Assembly (NCBI GenBank): GCA_035771165.1
Contig: JAWNZC010000280.1
Span: 2,263,001 to 2,327,000, forward strand
Direction: 5' to 3'
Length of the DNA: 64,000 bases
Origin: Paragorgia papillata
Lineage: Eukaryota > Cnidaria > Anthozoa > Scleralcyonacea > Coralliidae
A model generated the notes under the pieces. That model did not search any database. It was not told the DNA's origin and worked only from the letters and a program-made list of their open reading frames with translations. A program made the position numbers and the translations under genes. The first letter of the stretch is position 1. Every line of letters begins with the position of its first letter. This document shows, one piece after another, positions 53,717 through 64,000 of this stretch.

Positions 53717-53945
53717 GTACGCAATGGATGGATGTCAACAGATTGTTAACGATAACTTCTTGCGCTATAGGTTGGTGCAGTGGTTTATATTTACTTTGTT
53801 TGTGCAATATTAAGTCCTGCAGCTAACGCGTCCAATCTCTTTCTGGCGCTCGTAACACAACTGGTTAAATATTATAGCTAGAGAATAGATTAGTAGTTAA
53901 CTATTAATTATCAAGCTAATATTGTGATTACTTTATTCGTTGCAG

Positions 53946-54035
53946 AGTGAAATGTACCAATGTACTGGTGCAGGTCGGGTTCCCTGGCATAAGCGGTTTT
54001 GTGGCCGCTTTAGACATGTCTGATGGCACCAGAAA
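53946..54035 (+). CDS. candidate exon, unknown protein
   Basis: Acceptor TTATTCGTTGCAG, strong donor GTAAGT. The best frame reads VKCTNVLVQVGFPGISGF then VAALDMSDGT, but needs entry in a phase that does not match the 53631-53716 exon. In the matching phase there is a stop near the end. Either the two exons are not adjacent in the transcript or one boundary is different. Confidence 0.33.
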
Positions 54036-55240
54036 GTAAGTACAATCAAAATGTATTATTGAATGTTAACAGAAAACTAATATGATTGAGTTTAGAGCCA
54101 AGTGCAGTGTTCAACTGAAAATAAAATGGCGTCTATCTGTGAAATATTTACTAACACCCCCCCTCCCCCCAATAATTTATCAATTATTATACTTGTCAAT
54201 ATTAATTTTTTAATATTGATATTAAGATTACGTCTTCCTTTGGATGGTGTGGTATTTCCGTCAAAAGCCACTCTTTCTATTGAACCACAAAGTTAAAGGT
54301 ACAGTGTTTCTCTTCGTTAAAGCGCAGTGAAAATGTTTTAATGTCGTTTATTTTATGGCACGGGTTACTTCCGGGAAAATCACGCGCTGTGATTGGTTGC
54401 TCACGTAACCTTGATACTCGTACAAGAATTTTACCTTGTTCTAGACTGCAACTGACTTGAAATGTGGTGTTTATTGAATGCAAGCTACTGTGTTGCTATT
54501 AACCAGCCGGATCAGCAGATCAACAATTATCATCTTACAATGATGAAGTCGTCAGACGAGACACGAGACGAGACCAACAATGAATGTCCAAGCTGGTGAA
54601 AAATGCTATTTTGAAAATTGGGATGAACGATTAACAGTTTCAACTGCAGTGGCGTGCAAGTCATGACGGAGCTTTAAGAGTGAAATATTAAAGATGAATT
54701 TAACATTCAGTGGCCAAAGCCTCTTAATATGACTGCAGTCAAGTAATACACTGTGTGTGAATAGAATGAACACTCTGAATTGACAATGATTATTCCTGGT
54801 TGTTCAACCCGACTTAGAATCTAGATAAAAGATCTTATATTCTGAAATATTAATATCATGTAATAATAGTTTTATTTAGATTAATTATCCACCTGTTCTA
54901 AATGGAGAAAAAATATATATAAACAGTTAGACCAGTTGTCTATGAACTGAGGACGACTTATAAACGAAGTTAGTATAAACCAACCAGTTGGTCAAACTAT
55001 TGCAAGAAACAACTGAAACCTCGGGAAAGTTTTCTGCCCTAAATTACATTGAAAATTTCGCTCAACCAATCAAGATGCAGCATTTGTAATACTTGACTAG
55101 TTGGTTTATACTGAATAGAAATGGAAAACATGAAAAAATACTGATTTGTAATGTAAGTTATTGCTAATTACATTAAAAATAACATAGTAAATATGTTATG
55201 TCCGTGTGTCAGTTCGAACAATCCAAATCTCCTCTTAGCC
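54036..55240. other. no supported gene
   Basis: A C tract with CCCCCCCTCCCCCC lies near 54158. GACGAGACACGAGACGAGAC occurs near 54554. GTATAAACCAACCAGTTGG (54971) has a partial inverse at about 55097 (CTAGTTGGTTTATACTG), a possible decayed hairpin element of about 150 bp. Confidence 0.4.
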
Positions 55241-55241
55241 G

Positions 55242-55392
55242 GTTTTCCACTGGCGAATTTTGTCGCGTGAAGAGACGTTTTACTTTTCTCTCACGATCTC
55301 TCGAATGGGACTAATTAAAAATATATTTCTATCTGTTCAATTTTAAATAGCAATGTCGCCTCGCGCGACGAAATTCGCCAGTGGGAAATCTC
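55242..55392. mobile_element. hairpin MITE
   Basis: TTTTCCACTGGCGAATTTTG and TCGCG at the left pair with CGCGACGAAATTCGCCAGTG and GGAAA at the right. About 150 bp, no coding sequence. Confidence 0.8.
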
Positions 55393-55963
55393 CCCTTAAT
55401 TCTTGTCCAGTCCTAATATCCTATAGATGACTCTCGTTAATTTAAAACACCAAATTTACCCGGGCCTTTTTAAAACGAAACCTTGATAACGATATGCCAC
55501 GAAGTATTTCAGAGCGCTGACCTCAATTTCCGGTTATCCTCGCACAGTGCTGCCGTGTCCCGTTTGTTGACGAAAATCGAAAGTGATGTCAAGTTAACTT
55601 GTTTGCTAGGTTATAGGACGGAAAAGTAAAGTAGAAAGAAATGTTTTTCCTAAAGAAGGCGAAACCCGCGATAAAACACTTAATTTCTAAGTGTCGCTCG
55701 ATTGTACGTTTTGATAAATTGTTGAGAAGCTATTGTGAACTGTTGGGAAACTTAAATCCTTGAATATGTTGAAAACATTGAAATGAAGAAATATATCTGT
55801 TGAAACTACAATACAATACTGAGTATTGTTGTACTGTCTTATTTAAAATACTAGTAGAATCGCAAAATGTTAGTGATGTGCATTACACTTGAATGCCACA
55901 GCATATTTATGACAGGTAAAATGTTGTTTTGGAACACAATATTGTTGATGATCTGGGTCCTGT

Positions 55964-56126
55964 TGTATGAAGCCTGGATAGCTTAGTTGATAAGTCCTAG
56001 CTAAAGAGCAGCACTAATCGTGCTTTGAACAACCTAATTTAAATTTTATCCACTGAATAGTTGTGTATCTGATAGTGCTGTTCAGTGGATAAATGTGGCT
56101 ATACAGGCTTCCTACAACCAGCCCCA
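55964..56126. mobile_element. MITE with GGTCCTGTTGTATGAAGCC termini
   Basis: The left terminus pairs with the inverse of GGCTTCCTACAACCAGCCCC at the right (several mismatches), followed inward by TGGATAGC/GCTATACAG. TTATCCACTGAATAG and TTCAGTGGATAAA form an inner stem. Confidence 0.72.
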
Positions 56127-56479
56127 GATGTTTTATTAACATGTGCGATAATCGGAATTTACAAGTTCCTTTCATTGGGGACATGTTATAATGCTATGTT
56201 TTGGAAGCAGCCAGTAAAAATGTTTGTATAGTATATGTCATGTTCAAATTAGCATTAGATGTAGAAAATGATTTAATGTAACATTTCATTTGACGCACAC
56301 ACACATCAAGTCTGTACTCAGACATTCAGTACTCACTTTTGCATTTTGTTTTAACACTTTGAAGTCTTCACAGACGATTTTATTCAGCACAGGGAGAGGT
56401 CCAGGCCTCAAAGTGTTACAGGTGATCTACAATGCAAACTGCGCATTCATGACCAAGAGTTTGTTTACATAATTTTAGT

Positions 56480-56758
56480 TTTAAAAATACTGCCATTTGC
56501 AAGCCACCATTAGGCTTGCAATTATTTTCACATTTGTTTATGAGTTTCAGTGTTTCACCAGAAAACATTGAACATTTAAAAACAAATCAATCAACTTGCA
56601 GTGTCATTTTGACAGGTTTCTTTGAAATGATGCCCAAGTTGATTGGTTTGTTTTTAAATGCTCAATGTCTTGTGGTGAAACTTTCAACTTTCAAATGTAA
56701 ACAAATGTGAACATAATCGCAAGCCTAACAGTGGCTTGCAAATGGCAGTAAGTTTTGT
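56480..56758. mobile_element. MITE, TIR about 60 bp
   Basis: TACTGCCATTTGCAAGCCAC and AGGCTTGCAATTATTTTCAC at the left are inverted at the right as GTGAACATAATCGCAAGCCT and GTGGCTTGCAAATGGCAGTA. Inner arms continue (CATTGAACATTTAAAAACAA and its inverse). Confidence 0.82.
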
Positions 56759-56761
56759 GGG

Positions 56762-56960
56762 AACGCCACGCTTAATATTTATTTGCTAAGCTTTTGACCT
56801 GTTGACTCAGGCCTTCATCAGAGCAATATAACAATATGCTGTTGGCTAACATAATTTATTATCATAAATATTAATGATGTTAGCCGACAGCTTGTTAGGT
56901 TGCTCTGATGAAGGCTAATGAGTCAACAGGCTGAAAGCTTAGCAAATAAATATTACTTCT
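56762..56960. repeat. inverted repeat with hammerhead-like boxes
   Basis: The arms contain, in each orientation, CTGATGAAGGC, GAGTCAACAGG and AAAGCTTAGCAAATAAATAT. In the left (minus-strand) arm GGCCTG and CAGGTC form a 6-bp stem, but the following box is AAAA rather than GAAA. In the right (plus-strand) arm GAAA is intact (56933-56936) but the stem is broken. Neither is a complete core. Confidence 0.5.
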
Positions 56961-57335
56961 CACACACTACCAGGGACCACACAGCCACCATGCAATACAC
57001 AGTACTTGACCTTTAAAATTATAGTCAAACCAGACGTTCTCTTGTGTGCAACTTTGCAATATTGATACACAACATTGTAATTTTGATTGATAGATTCAAT
57101 CAGCAACCTGTAGAAAATGAAATTTAAAAATTTCGGTTGAGCAAGAACCCCAGGGTTTGTTGTTGAAGAATTTAACATTCGTCTCATGCAAGAATAATAG
57201 TTTTAACGCTACAATTCTGTCAATATCATAAGTATTTTTTGTTTAGTTTTCACTTATGTGCAGGAAATTACAAGATATTTAAAGTATTTTGAGTAATTAA
57301 TATGAAGTTGTTTCAACACATAGAAGGATTTTTAA

Positions 57336-60170
57336 GTGCCGGTACTTCCGTTTGCAATTAAATTTACATTTCGTGTCCAATAGTTGTATTTTATTATAAT
57401 ATATCATGAATATATGTAACATTTTTATCTGTTTTATATAGACAGTATACTGTCTATTATTAACTGCTCGGCCCATTTTTTTGTATCTGAATAGTACTGC
57501 CGTCATTCTACTTAAACTATTCTTTGTTTTGAATAACTGGACCTTCTTCAGGCATTTGTTTTCTCTTCCGATTTCCAGTAGACTACCCTAAAATTAAAAT
57601 ATTCTGGTTGAGTGGTTGTCAAAACAAACTACATGCATTATATTGTTTATATTGAATACTGTCATTTTACAGCAGCGGCGCGCAGAAGTACATTTACGTG
57701 TGAAACTGCAATGTATTCTCTTGCATCTGTACATTCTTGTACGGTACGGGTTTCTTCATTCGGCTAACTGTTTATTACACGTTATGATGTTCAGGAAAAA
57801 TTGAGATTTACCTTACATAATCAACTTACCTCTTTAGGGCTTCATATCTGGTGCATGGCATTTCAGGCGCACATTCGGCGCTGCTAACATTTCTGGCGTT
57901 TTTTGCACGTTTTGCGAACTGAAACAACTCTTTAACGGCCTATAAAATTTTCAAGGTCCACGCAATATTTTTATTGTTAGCTACGTGTGTGAACAAATTT
58001 GATCCGATAATGAAACACGAGTCATAACAAGTTTGTGCATGCAGTTACTTTGGCTTCTCTTCGACGACGGACTTTTGGTTTCCATATTGACGGGGTTAAG
58101 TCATCTTTTAGGCAAAGAAGACTCGCACCTTTGGCCCCTTACGTGACGCCTTTCTAAACAATGATCAGCAAAATGCGCAGAGCAAATAACAAAGTTGGTT
58201 AAAATTAGCGCGATATATATTGGATAGATATTTGGTATAAACCCAAACAAGACGCTGTTTAGTTTTGGGTTCTGGTGAGCGAAATGCCAGCATTACGATC
58301 AGCGCAGTTACTACACCCAGCTTGAGCAAGACAAAGCGATGGTCGCATAATTTTGTATTGCTTTTCAGGAAACTTTATTACATGTGAAAACGTAGAATAA
58401 GTTGGGAAGGTGCGTTTAAACTAAGTATGTATACAGTAGGATATATGAATCTTCTTGTAGAGTGTTGAGTAGATGACGTCACAACGAGCTACCGCTATTA
58501 ATAAATTGGAGGCTCCAAACCAGGGGCGGATCTAGAATTTTTTTCACCTTAGTCAAACCATTCCTAGAGGGGTCCGGGGGCATGCCCCCCCGGAAAATTT
58601 TTGAAATTTGGACTTCGGAAATGGCATTTCCTGCATTCGTGACGGTACTTTGAAGAAAGATTTAAAAGTTTTAAATCGTGTTTTCAATGCGCATTTTATC
58701 AAACCTGGAAGGCATCAAATAAATTTAGGGATAAAGTGGACGTTTTATTATACAAATACATTTAAAATTATAGAAAATAACGGGGGAAAATCCAATAAAT
58801 CGAATCTTAGGTAGCTGCTACGTATGCACCCCCGACGGAAATCCTGAATAACATATCAGAACGTACACATATTTATAAAAGATATTCATGCACAAGATCA
58901 AAGAATCATGTTACCAAAATCATTAAGCAGTTTAGATATTTTGAATGATATTCCAGGCTACTGAGGTTAGAATCTGGTCGTGTGAGAAACATCAAGAGGT
59001 ACACGAGGCAACCAAACAAAACTTTTATGTGTTCTCATGTTGTGCAATATTTACGCAGAACTATCACTACCAGACATCACATGGTTCAATTTAAATAAAT
59101 CACGTTCGCGCTATCAAATTTACTAACCCATATAGTCATTCAGCCAAAATAGAATACTATTACAAACGACGCGTCTATATATAGGACTATTATTATAATA
59201 TACGCATCTGACAATCAAAGGATTAGTTACCGCGATAGGTTCTTAACCGTTTGAGTCTGACTGCCAAGACTCTTTGAATCCTTTGAAGAGTAATACCTTC
59301 TGGCAAGAGCCAGTGTGGATAATAATTTTAACGTTAAAACTTACCTACCGATCGGGACAATTGAAATAGAATCATCATGACATTCGTAGAAGCCATGATA
59401 CGAACTCCGTCTCAAACATATTAAAGCTTGAAGTCGAGTCAGAGCAGCTGAGACTGCTCATGCTGCAAGTTAGTCAAACCGTCCTGTATCAGCCAATCAA
59501 AAGCCAAGTGCGTCAAGAAACTTTACTTCCGACGTACTTGCCTGCACTTCCGACTAACTTGCAGTGTTGTTAACCAATCAGCGCTCGTTATTTCGACGTA
59601 GTCGGCCATTTTGACGTACTCAAATTATCCATATTTGTAAAGATTTACACCTCTATCCCTAGTCCGAGCGTACAAGTATGCTCTAGTGGCCTGGTATATA
59701 AGTAGGTTGACCGAGTAGCCCACAGTAAACACGGCGGACTGGGACGTAGAGTTTTTTTTGCAGATTGCGCTCGCATTCGGCGATTCGCTGATCGATATCG
59801 GTTTTAAAATAAAATTTCAAAAATCTGGAAAATAATAAATGTAGTCTAGTTGGTTTTTTTTAAATTGAATTAATTAGTCGACTATTTTTTTGAATTAATT
59901 AGTCAATTTTTTTTAATTAATTAGTCAAATATTTTTGAATTAATTAGTCAATTTTTTTTATGTTAGTCGCTTGACGTGTTTGACGTACCCTAAATGCGCC
60001 CCTGCTCCAAACAATTTCGAAATCAAGCCAAGTGCTCGTAAAAGATGTTTGAATTCTGATAGAAAACATTTTCTAAAATCGTTTTTAAATACATGGTAAG
60101 TCATATTAGGACCATAAGAAGTATTTTGGCTAAAAAAAACGCAAAGTGAAAATTCGATCGTGCTGCCACT
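57336..60170. mobile_element. TTAA-flanked DNA transposon, inverted copy 2
   Basis: Reverse-complement copy of the left 1.1 kb of the element at 23145-25267, with the right terminus CGTGCTGCCACT followed by TTAA (60171-60174). TTAA is also at 57332-57335, followed by a diverged terminus GTGCCGGTACTTCC. The part containing the exon in copy 1 is missing. Interrupted by a hAT element at 58521-60004; without it the copy is about 1.34 kb. Confidence 0.8.
58521..60004. mobile_element. non-autonomous hAT element N3 (1484 bp)
   Basis: Termini CAGGGGCGGATC and the inverse of AATGCGCCCCTG share CAGGGGCG. An exact 8-bp duplication CTCCAAAC lies at 58513-58520 and 60005-60012. Inserted in the TTAA element; the paralogous site at 23.3 kb carries the uninterrupted sequence. 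Subterminal GGTCCGGGGGCATGCCCC and TTTCCTGCATTC match N1, N2 and the 13.6-kb fragment. Near its right end is a 25-30 bp tandem of TTGAATTAATTAGTCAA (59866-59960). No transposase. Confidence 0.95.
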
Positions 60171-60582
60171 TTAACTATATAGGTCCTTTTAAAGATGTTG
60201 GATGCGAAACCAGGATTATTCATTCATATTGCTGTTGATAACGTTCTCTGGTTTTAATATTAATTCGGGTTACGAGCTTTCGGCTACCAGTCTGCAGTCT
60301 TCGACGCGTAGATTACAATGAATAGTGTGACATAAACAACAGTTTACAATTACATACATGGACAAAAGAAGTGATATATAGTGTCAGTTCCGCCTACGAG
60401 TAGAATGTTAATTTACATCATTAGTTATTTAAACTTTCTTGACTAAAAATCGGTATTGTTCCGGCAAATGTTTTGAGTTGTTGTGTGAGTTTTTCGTGAT
60501 TGCGGTGTGCCAGGATTCTAAAGTTGCTCTGTGACGATAGTTGCCTTTGTCAATTATCTTTGTCAATATTATTTGCCTGAGA

Positions 60583-61275
60583 GGGACGGTATATTACTGC
60601 CAGAGACGGTATATTACTGCCAGAGACGGTATACATCTATATTAGAGGCCTTATATAATAAAGAATAGATCTACATTTACGGCACACCGCAAACTGCAGT
60701 TCGAAATCAGCAGTTAGCCATTAGAAGTTAGGACAATTTGTATGTTAAGACTGAAAGCTTCCGTTTGTGATTTGCCGTATATATATGTATTTTTATATAT
60801 GGTGAATAAATACGAGTTTTTTCCCCTTCGATTTATATATAGTCCAAGAGCGAAGCTCATGTCTCCCACAGCGCCATTGAAATGTTAATCGCAGTCGGCA
60901 ATGATTAATGTATTTGTTTTTCTATTTTTGAAACCGAGTGCTATTTTTGAAACCCGTGCTGAAATAGTGCCTTTTTCAGAGTATGCCAGACCCGAAAACC
61001 GAGGTTTATTTCAACGCTTCGAAACATCAGCTGATATATAAATAATATAAATCTATATATAAGTCGAAGGAAAAAAACTCGTATTTATTCACCATATATA
61101 AAAATACATATATATACGGCAAATCACAAACGGAAGCTTTCAGTCTTAACATACAAATTGTTGATTTCGAACTGCAGTTTGCGGTGTGCCGTAAATGTGG
61201 ATCTATTCTTTATTATAGAAGGCCTCTAATATAGATGTATACCGTCTCTGGCAGTAATATAGCATCTCAGGCAGT
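60583..61275. mobile_element. foldback element, about 690 bp
   Basis: Arms of about 280 bp: TATTACTGCCAGAGACGGTA, ATAGAGGCC-type sequence, TTTACGGCACACCGCAAACT and GGAAGCTTTCAGTC-type words occur on both sides in inverted order (centre near 60935). The left end has GGTATATTACTGCCAGAGAC in tandem; the right end extends into a CTCGGGCAGTCCCGGGCAGT tandem. Confidence 0.8.
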
Positions 61276-61769
61276 CATTTTTTACTCCCGGGCAGTCTCG
61301 GGCAGTCCCGGGCAGTCTCGGGCAGTAATTAGTAGGACCGAACTATGAAAGCAAATAAACAGACTCGCCTTCTCCTCGTTCGTGCCGCCATCTTGGAAAA
61401 GCTTGATTCCGTTTCTATATATATCCACGTAAATAGCGCCTGAGTCGCCTGACCGAACTCTTGGTTAGTGCGAACACAACGGCTCCGATAAACAAAAAAT
61501 AATTAATACTTTATCGTGCACGGTTTTGAGCAAACGAACAAAATACGTTTGACGACCTCGACACCTCGTGAGCAAAACAAAATGGTGACCTTTCGGGCCA
61601 GTTTCGGCGAACTTTCGTCGCGTTCCGTTCGTTTGTGACGTAGTGATACAAGCAAACTCAACAGCTCATGGCATAGTGTGCTACTGACACAAAAATTGGA
61701 GTCAAAATCCCCACATTGTGGCAATCTACAAACGTCAAAATCCCCTGCTATGGGAGTTAAGTTAGTTAA

Positions 61770-62877
61770 CCTCAGTGAACTCGATGTAAGTTAAAATGTG
61801 ATACCTGGAACGCTAACGTCCAGTCATTCGGGGGGCAAAAAGTGAGGCAAAAAGTTCCAGGCCCCTGCGCGGTTTGCAGGTACGATTCAGTCTCCCACAA
61901 AAATATTTTTTTACACGGTCACCGGTCTTGAGCGAAGACTCGAAATTAAGGTTTGAAAAATTGTTTATTGAATCATTTTATCACGCTTTGCTAAACGTGC
62001 ATTTTAAATTTTGATTGGTTGTCCTATGCTGCCGAACTAATTATGCAGTGATTGTCTATTTGTTGCTATAGTAATAAAAGTCTTTGTCTTTACAAAACGT
62101 GCACCAAGTTTGTCAGGGAAGAAATTAACTCAAATTTTCGTTATATTATAAACCATATATATTAGAGTTTCGTCACTCCAAAGAAGATACAAAAAATCAA
62201 CACAAACTTAGTATAGAATATGCCGTTTAGGTTAGTACCTGTTTCATCAGTGTCCTTTTGTTTAAAAAGCATTCCGCATTCGTACCGAAAACAACAACTA
62301 GCCATGAGTAAACGTGAAAAATAAACAATCTAGTTCATGTCAGTTATTTCTTAAAATATCATAATGCCGTTTAACACATTCGAACAAAGAATAAAGGAGC
62401 AGAAATAAGAAAATGACATTGGATATCAAGTATCAATACGTCTTCAAACTTACTCGTACAACAATAGCTTTCTCACTCTTGTTCTCACCTTTTCAGCTGG
62501 CTGTTTTCATCATAGCCAGCAAAAGGCGTCTGTTTTCTCAGCCTATTTTCATCCCGAGACCCGAGCTTAATTTACTGTATAATTTCGGACTGCTATACAG
62601 TAAATAAAACAACAACAGCACTGCACAACAATGGGAAACCATTAAAAGCACGTTTAGTCTGACAAAATAATTTGATAAATAATTTTTTTCAAACCTTTTC
62701 GAGCGACGAGCCTTCGCAGTTCGCTCAAGACGGGCGGCCGTGTAAAAAACATTTTGTGGGAGACTGAATCGTACCTGCAAACCGCGCAGGGGCCTGGAAC
62801 TTTTTGCCTCACTTTTTGGTCCTTCGTTAGCGTTCCAGGTATCACATTTTAACTTACATCGTCATCGAGTTCACTGG
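61770..62877. mobile_element. piggyBac-like non-autonomous element (1108 bp)
   Basis: Flanked by TTAA (61766-61769, 62878-62881). The termini begin CC on both sides, with AGTGAACTCGATG shared. TIRs extend about 220 bp (AACGCTAACG, TGAGGCAAAAAGTTCCAGGC, CTGCAAACCGCGCAGG) with small indels. The 62413-62607 frame inside has no transposase motif. TTAA plus CC termini fit piggyBac-type mobilisation; Kolobok is an alternative. Confidence 0.8.
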
Positions 62878-63296
62878 TTAACCTAAGCATGATAAGTATT
62901 CATGTTTGTCTAAGTTTATAGTTATTAAATTCATGAAATCCCAATAATAGAAAATGGTATATAAAATGAAATGGGGCACGGAGAAAAGGATACAAACAAC
63001 CCGTTTAATATATCTTGAAGAGAAACTGGAGAACTTGAAGAAACCAAACGCCGTATGGTAAACAAACACTCGATCTGCAGTGTATGTAGCCCTGGTTTGA
63101 AGACACTCCGTGAGTCCATGGTCAAATCATCTTAAAGTGGTTAACGGTAGGATTCTTGTTGTTTTCAAGTTTTTGCTTAACCTAAACAATATTCAGCTTC
63201 ACGTTTTCGTGCTTTCCCTTTGCTCATCCAAACCATAAGTCAGCTTAGCTAAAGCTAACTTAAAACACTACCTTTAAGGCTTATATTAACCGTCAG

Positions 63297-63540
63297 CAGG
63301 GGCGGATTCATGGGGGGTGGATTGGGTGGCTAGCCACCCCCCTCTTTGGAATAGAACGAAGCTAAATATTGAATATCGATGCGCCTTCGTTGAGAGCTGG
63401 TCGGTTTACCTCATCGCTGCAAAAAATTAGCTTTGTTTAGCATAATCAGCTATTAATCCAACAATGAAACGACGTCGACAGAACACTTTGGACGCTTTTG
63501 TTAGGATAGACGTCTATCCTACGCACCTGAGCAAGCAGAA
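63297..63540 (+). pseudogene. 5' end of a hAT element with transposase start
   Basis: The terminus CAGGGGCGGATTCATGG starts at 63297, followed by a GC-rich GGCTAGCCACCCCC block. At 63463 an ATG opens MKRRRQNTLDAFVRIDV, the typical basic start of ZMYM1-type hAT transposases (M-K-R-x-x-x-x-L-x-x-F). The frame then runs through PTHLSKQKAQMNG-type residues and decays; no further transposase motif is visible before 64000. Confidence 0.6.
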
Positions 63541-63650
63541 AGCTCAAATGAATGGACAACATCGAATGAACATCAACCTGAGCAAGATCATGACGAATCT
63601 TTCGATTCAGACTCTATAGCAAATCCAATAGCTGCTCAAGCTGATAGTCA

Positions 63651-63806
63651 AGGCTGATTTCCAGTCAGTGGAATTTTGAGAGCGGGCGGAATTTTTCTTT
63701 GTCTTGTGAGCTCTCGAGCGGAACTAATCTAATTCAGAGCACAAAAGACAAAGAAAAATTCCGCCCGCTCGCAAAATTCCACTGACTGGAAATCAGCCTT
63801 CATGCT
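63651..63806. repeat. hairpin element
   Basis: AAGGCTGATTTCCAGTCAGT, GGAATTTTGAGAGCGGGCGG and AATTTTTCTTTGTCTT on the left are inverted on the right with two or three differences; the loop of about 32 bases contains GAGCTCTCGAGC. Confidence 0.85.
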
Positions 63807-63839
63807 GTTGGTCGTGCAAACTGCAAAGGAAGTTGACCA

Positions 63840-63955
63840 GAACATCCCGATGTTTGTGTACTCAGACATTTTCGGGAGGACGTCCCCCGGACCCCCCTGG
63901 AAGACTCGGGCTTCGCCCTCGACCACCCCCTCTTCAAAAATCCTAGATCCGCCCG
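63840..63955 (-). mobile_element. hAT-type terminal fragment
   Basis: On the minus strand GGGCGGATCTAGGATTTTTG is followed by GGTCCGGGGGACGTCC-type sequence, matching the subterminal region of the hAT elements above. The expected CAG end is altered (GGTCGGGCGG), so this terminus is decayed or recombined. Confidence 0.6.
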
Positions 63956-64000
63956 ACCGTGGTGGACGTGCATGCACTTTTAATTATTAAAAATACTCAT

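Noticed and set aside
1..64000. A prokaryotic defence system, prophage or operon
   Set aside because: No clustered long reading frames and no ribosome-binding-site pattern. All recognisable coding is spliced or transposon-derived.

Overview
This window is AT-rich, repeat-dense DNA of an animal, not of a bacterium or phage. No open frame is a plain prokaryotic-style gene. Coding sequence appears as short exons bounded by AG acceptors and GT donors, separated by introns full of transposons. The repertoire (KDZ/Zisupton-like transposase exons, hAT elements with exact 8-bp target duplications, TTAA-flanked elements, CR1/L2-like LINE remnants, 5S-derived SINE-like repeats, a BEN-like exon family) fits a marine invertebrate, most plausibly an anthozoan cnidarian. 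That assignment is inference from repeat style only.

Layout. 1-5.5 kb: two related minisatellites (about 125 bp and 25 bp units) and a 5S rRNA-derived repeat lie around two phase-compatible exons of an unrecognised plus-strand gene (1791-1838 and 5277-5448). 5.6-8.3 kb: an in-frame tandem repeat, then a 1.9-kb nested foldback carrying hammerhead-like cores. 8.5-14 kb: three hAT-type elements or fragments, a frameshifted LINE inside an inverted repeat, several hairpin MITEs and a candidate exon. 14-17 kb: a tRNA pseudogene, hairpins, and a pentanucleotide array grown on the tail of a second LINE. 17-21 kb: a 2.6-kb giant palindrome inserted next to three exons of a KDZ/Zisupton-like transposase. 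21-26 kb: small TIR elements and a 2.1-kb TTAA-flanked element with its own exon. 27-28.6 kb: a 934-bp element with a 9-bp target duplication sits inside a disrupted host-like reading frame. 31-37 kb: a second TTAA MITE, a second 5S-derived repeat, and a 2.6-kb TIR element.

37-50 kb is the most gene-like region. On the minus strand it holds a broken tandem family of exons: a coiled-coil exon of Girdin/Hook type, several copies of a Glu/Lys-rich exon containing variable homopolymer-G tracts, a BEN-like exon (47699-47853), and a second BEN-like exon split by a 2.7-kb element built of TTCATGAA motifs. A direct duplication of about 1.2 kb (37.66-38.95 and 44.84-46.02) is part of this family, and an N-truncated hAT transposase lies within it. 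51-52 kb: an array of tRNA-like A-box modules. 53.6-54 kb: two candidate plus-strand exons. 55-63 kb: more MITEs, an inverted copy of the 23-kb TTAA element that received a hAT insertion while the 23-kb copy keeps the empty site, another foldback, a piggyBac-like MITE and the start of a further hAT element.

The genes do not form an operon or pathway. The window is best read as introns and intergenic DNA of a few host genes, heavily restructured by DNA transposons and inverted repeats. Exon calls rest on reading frame and splice signals alone.
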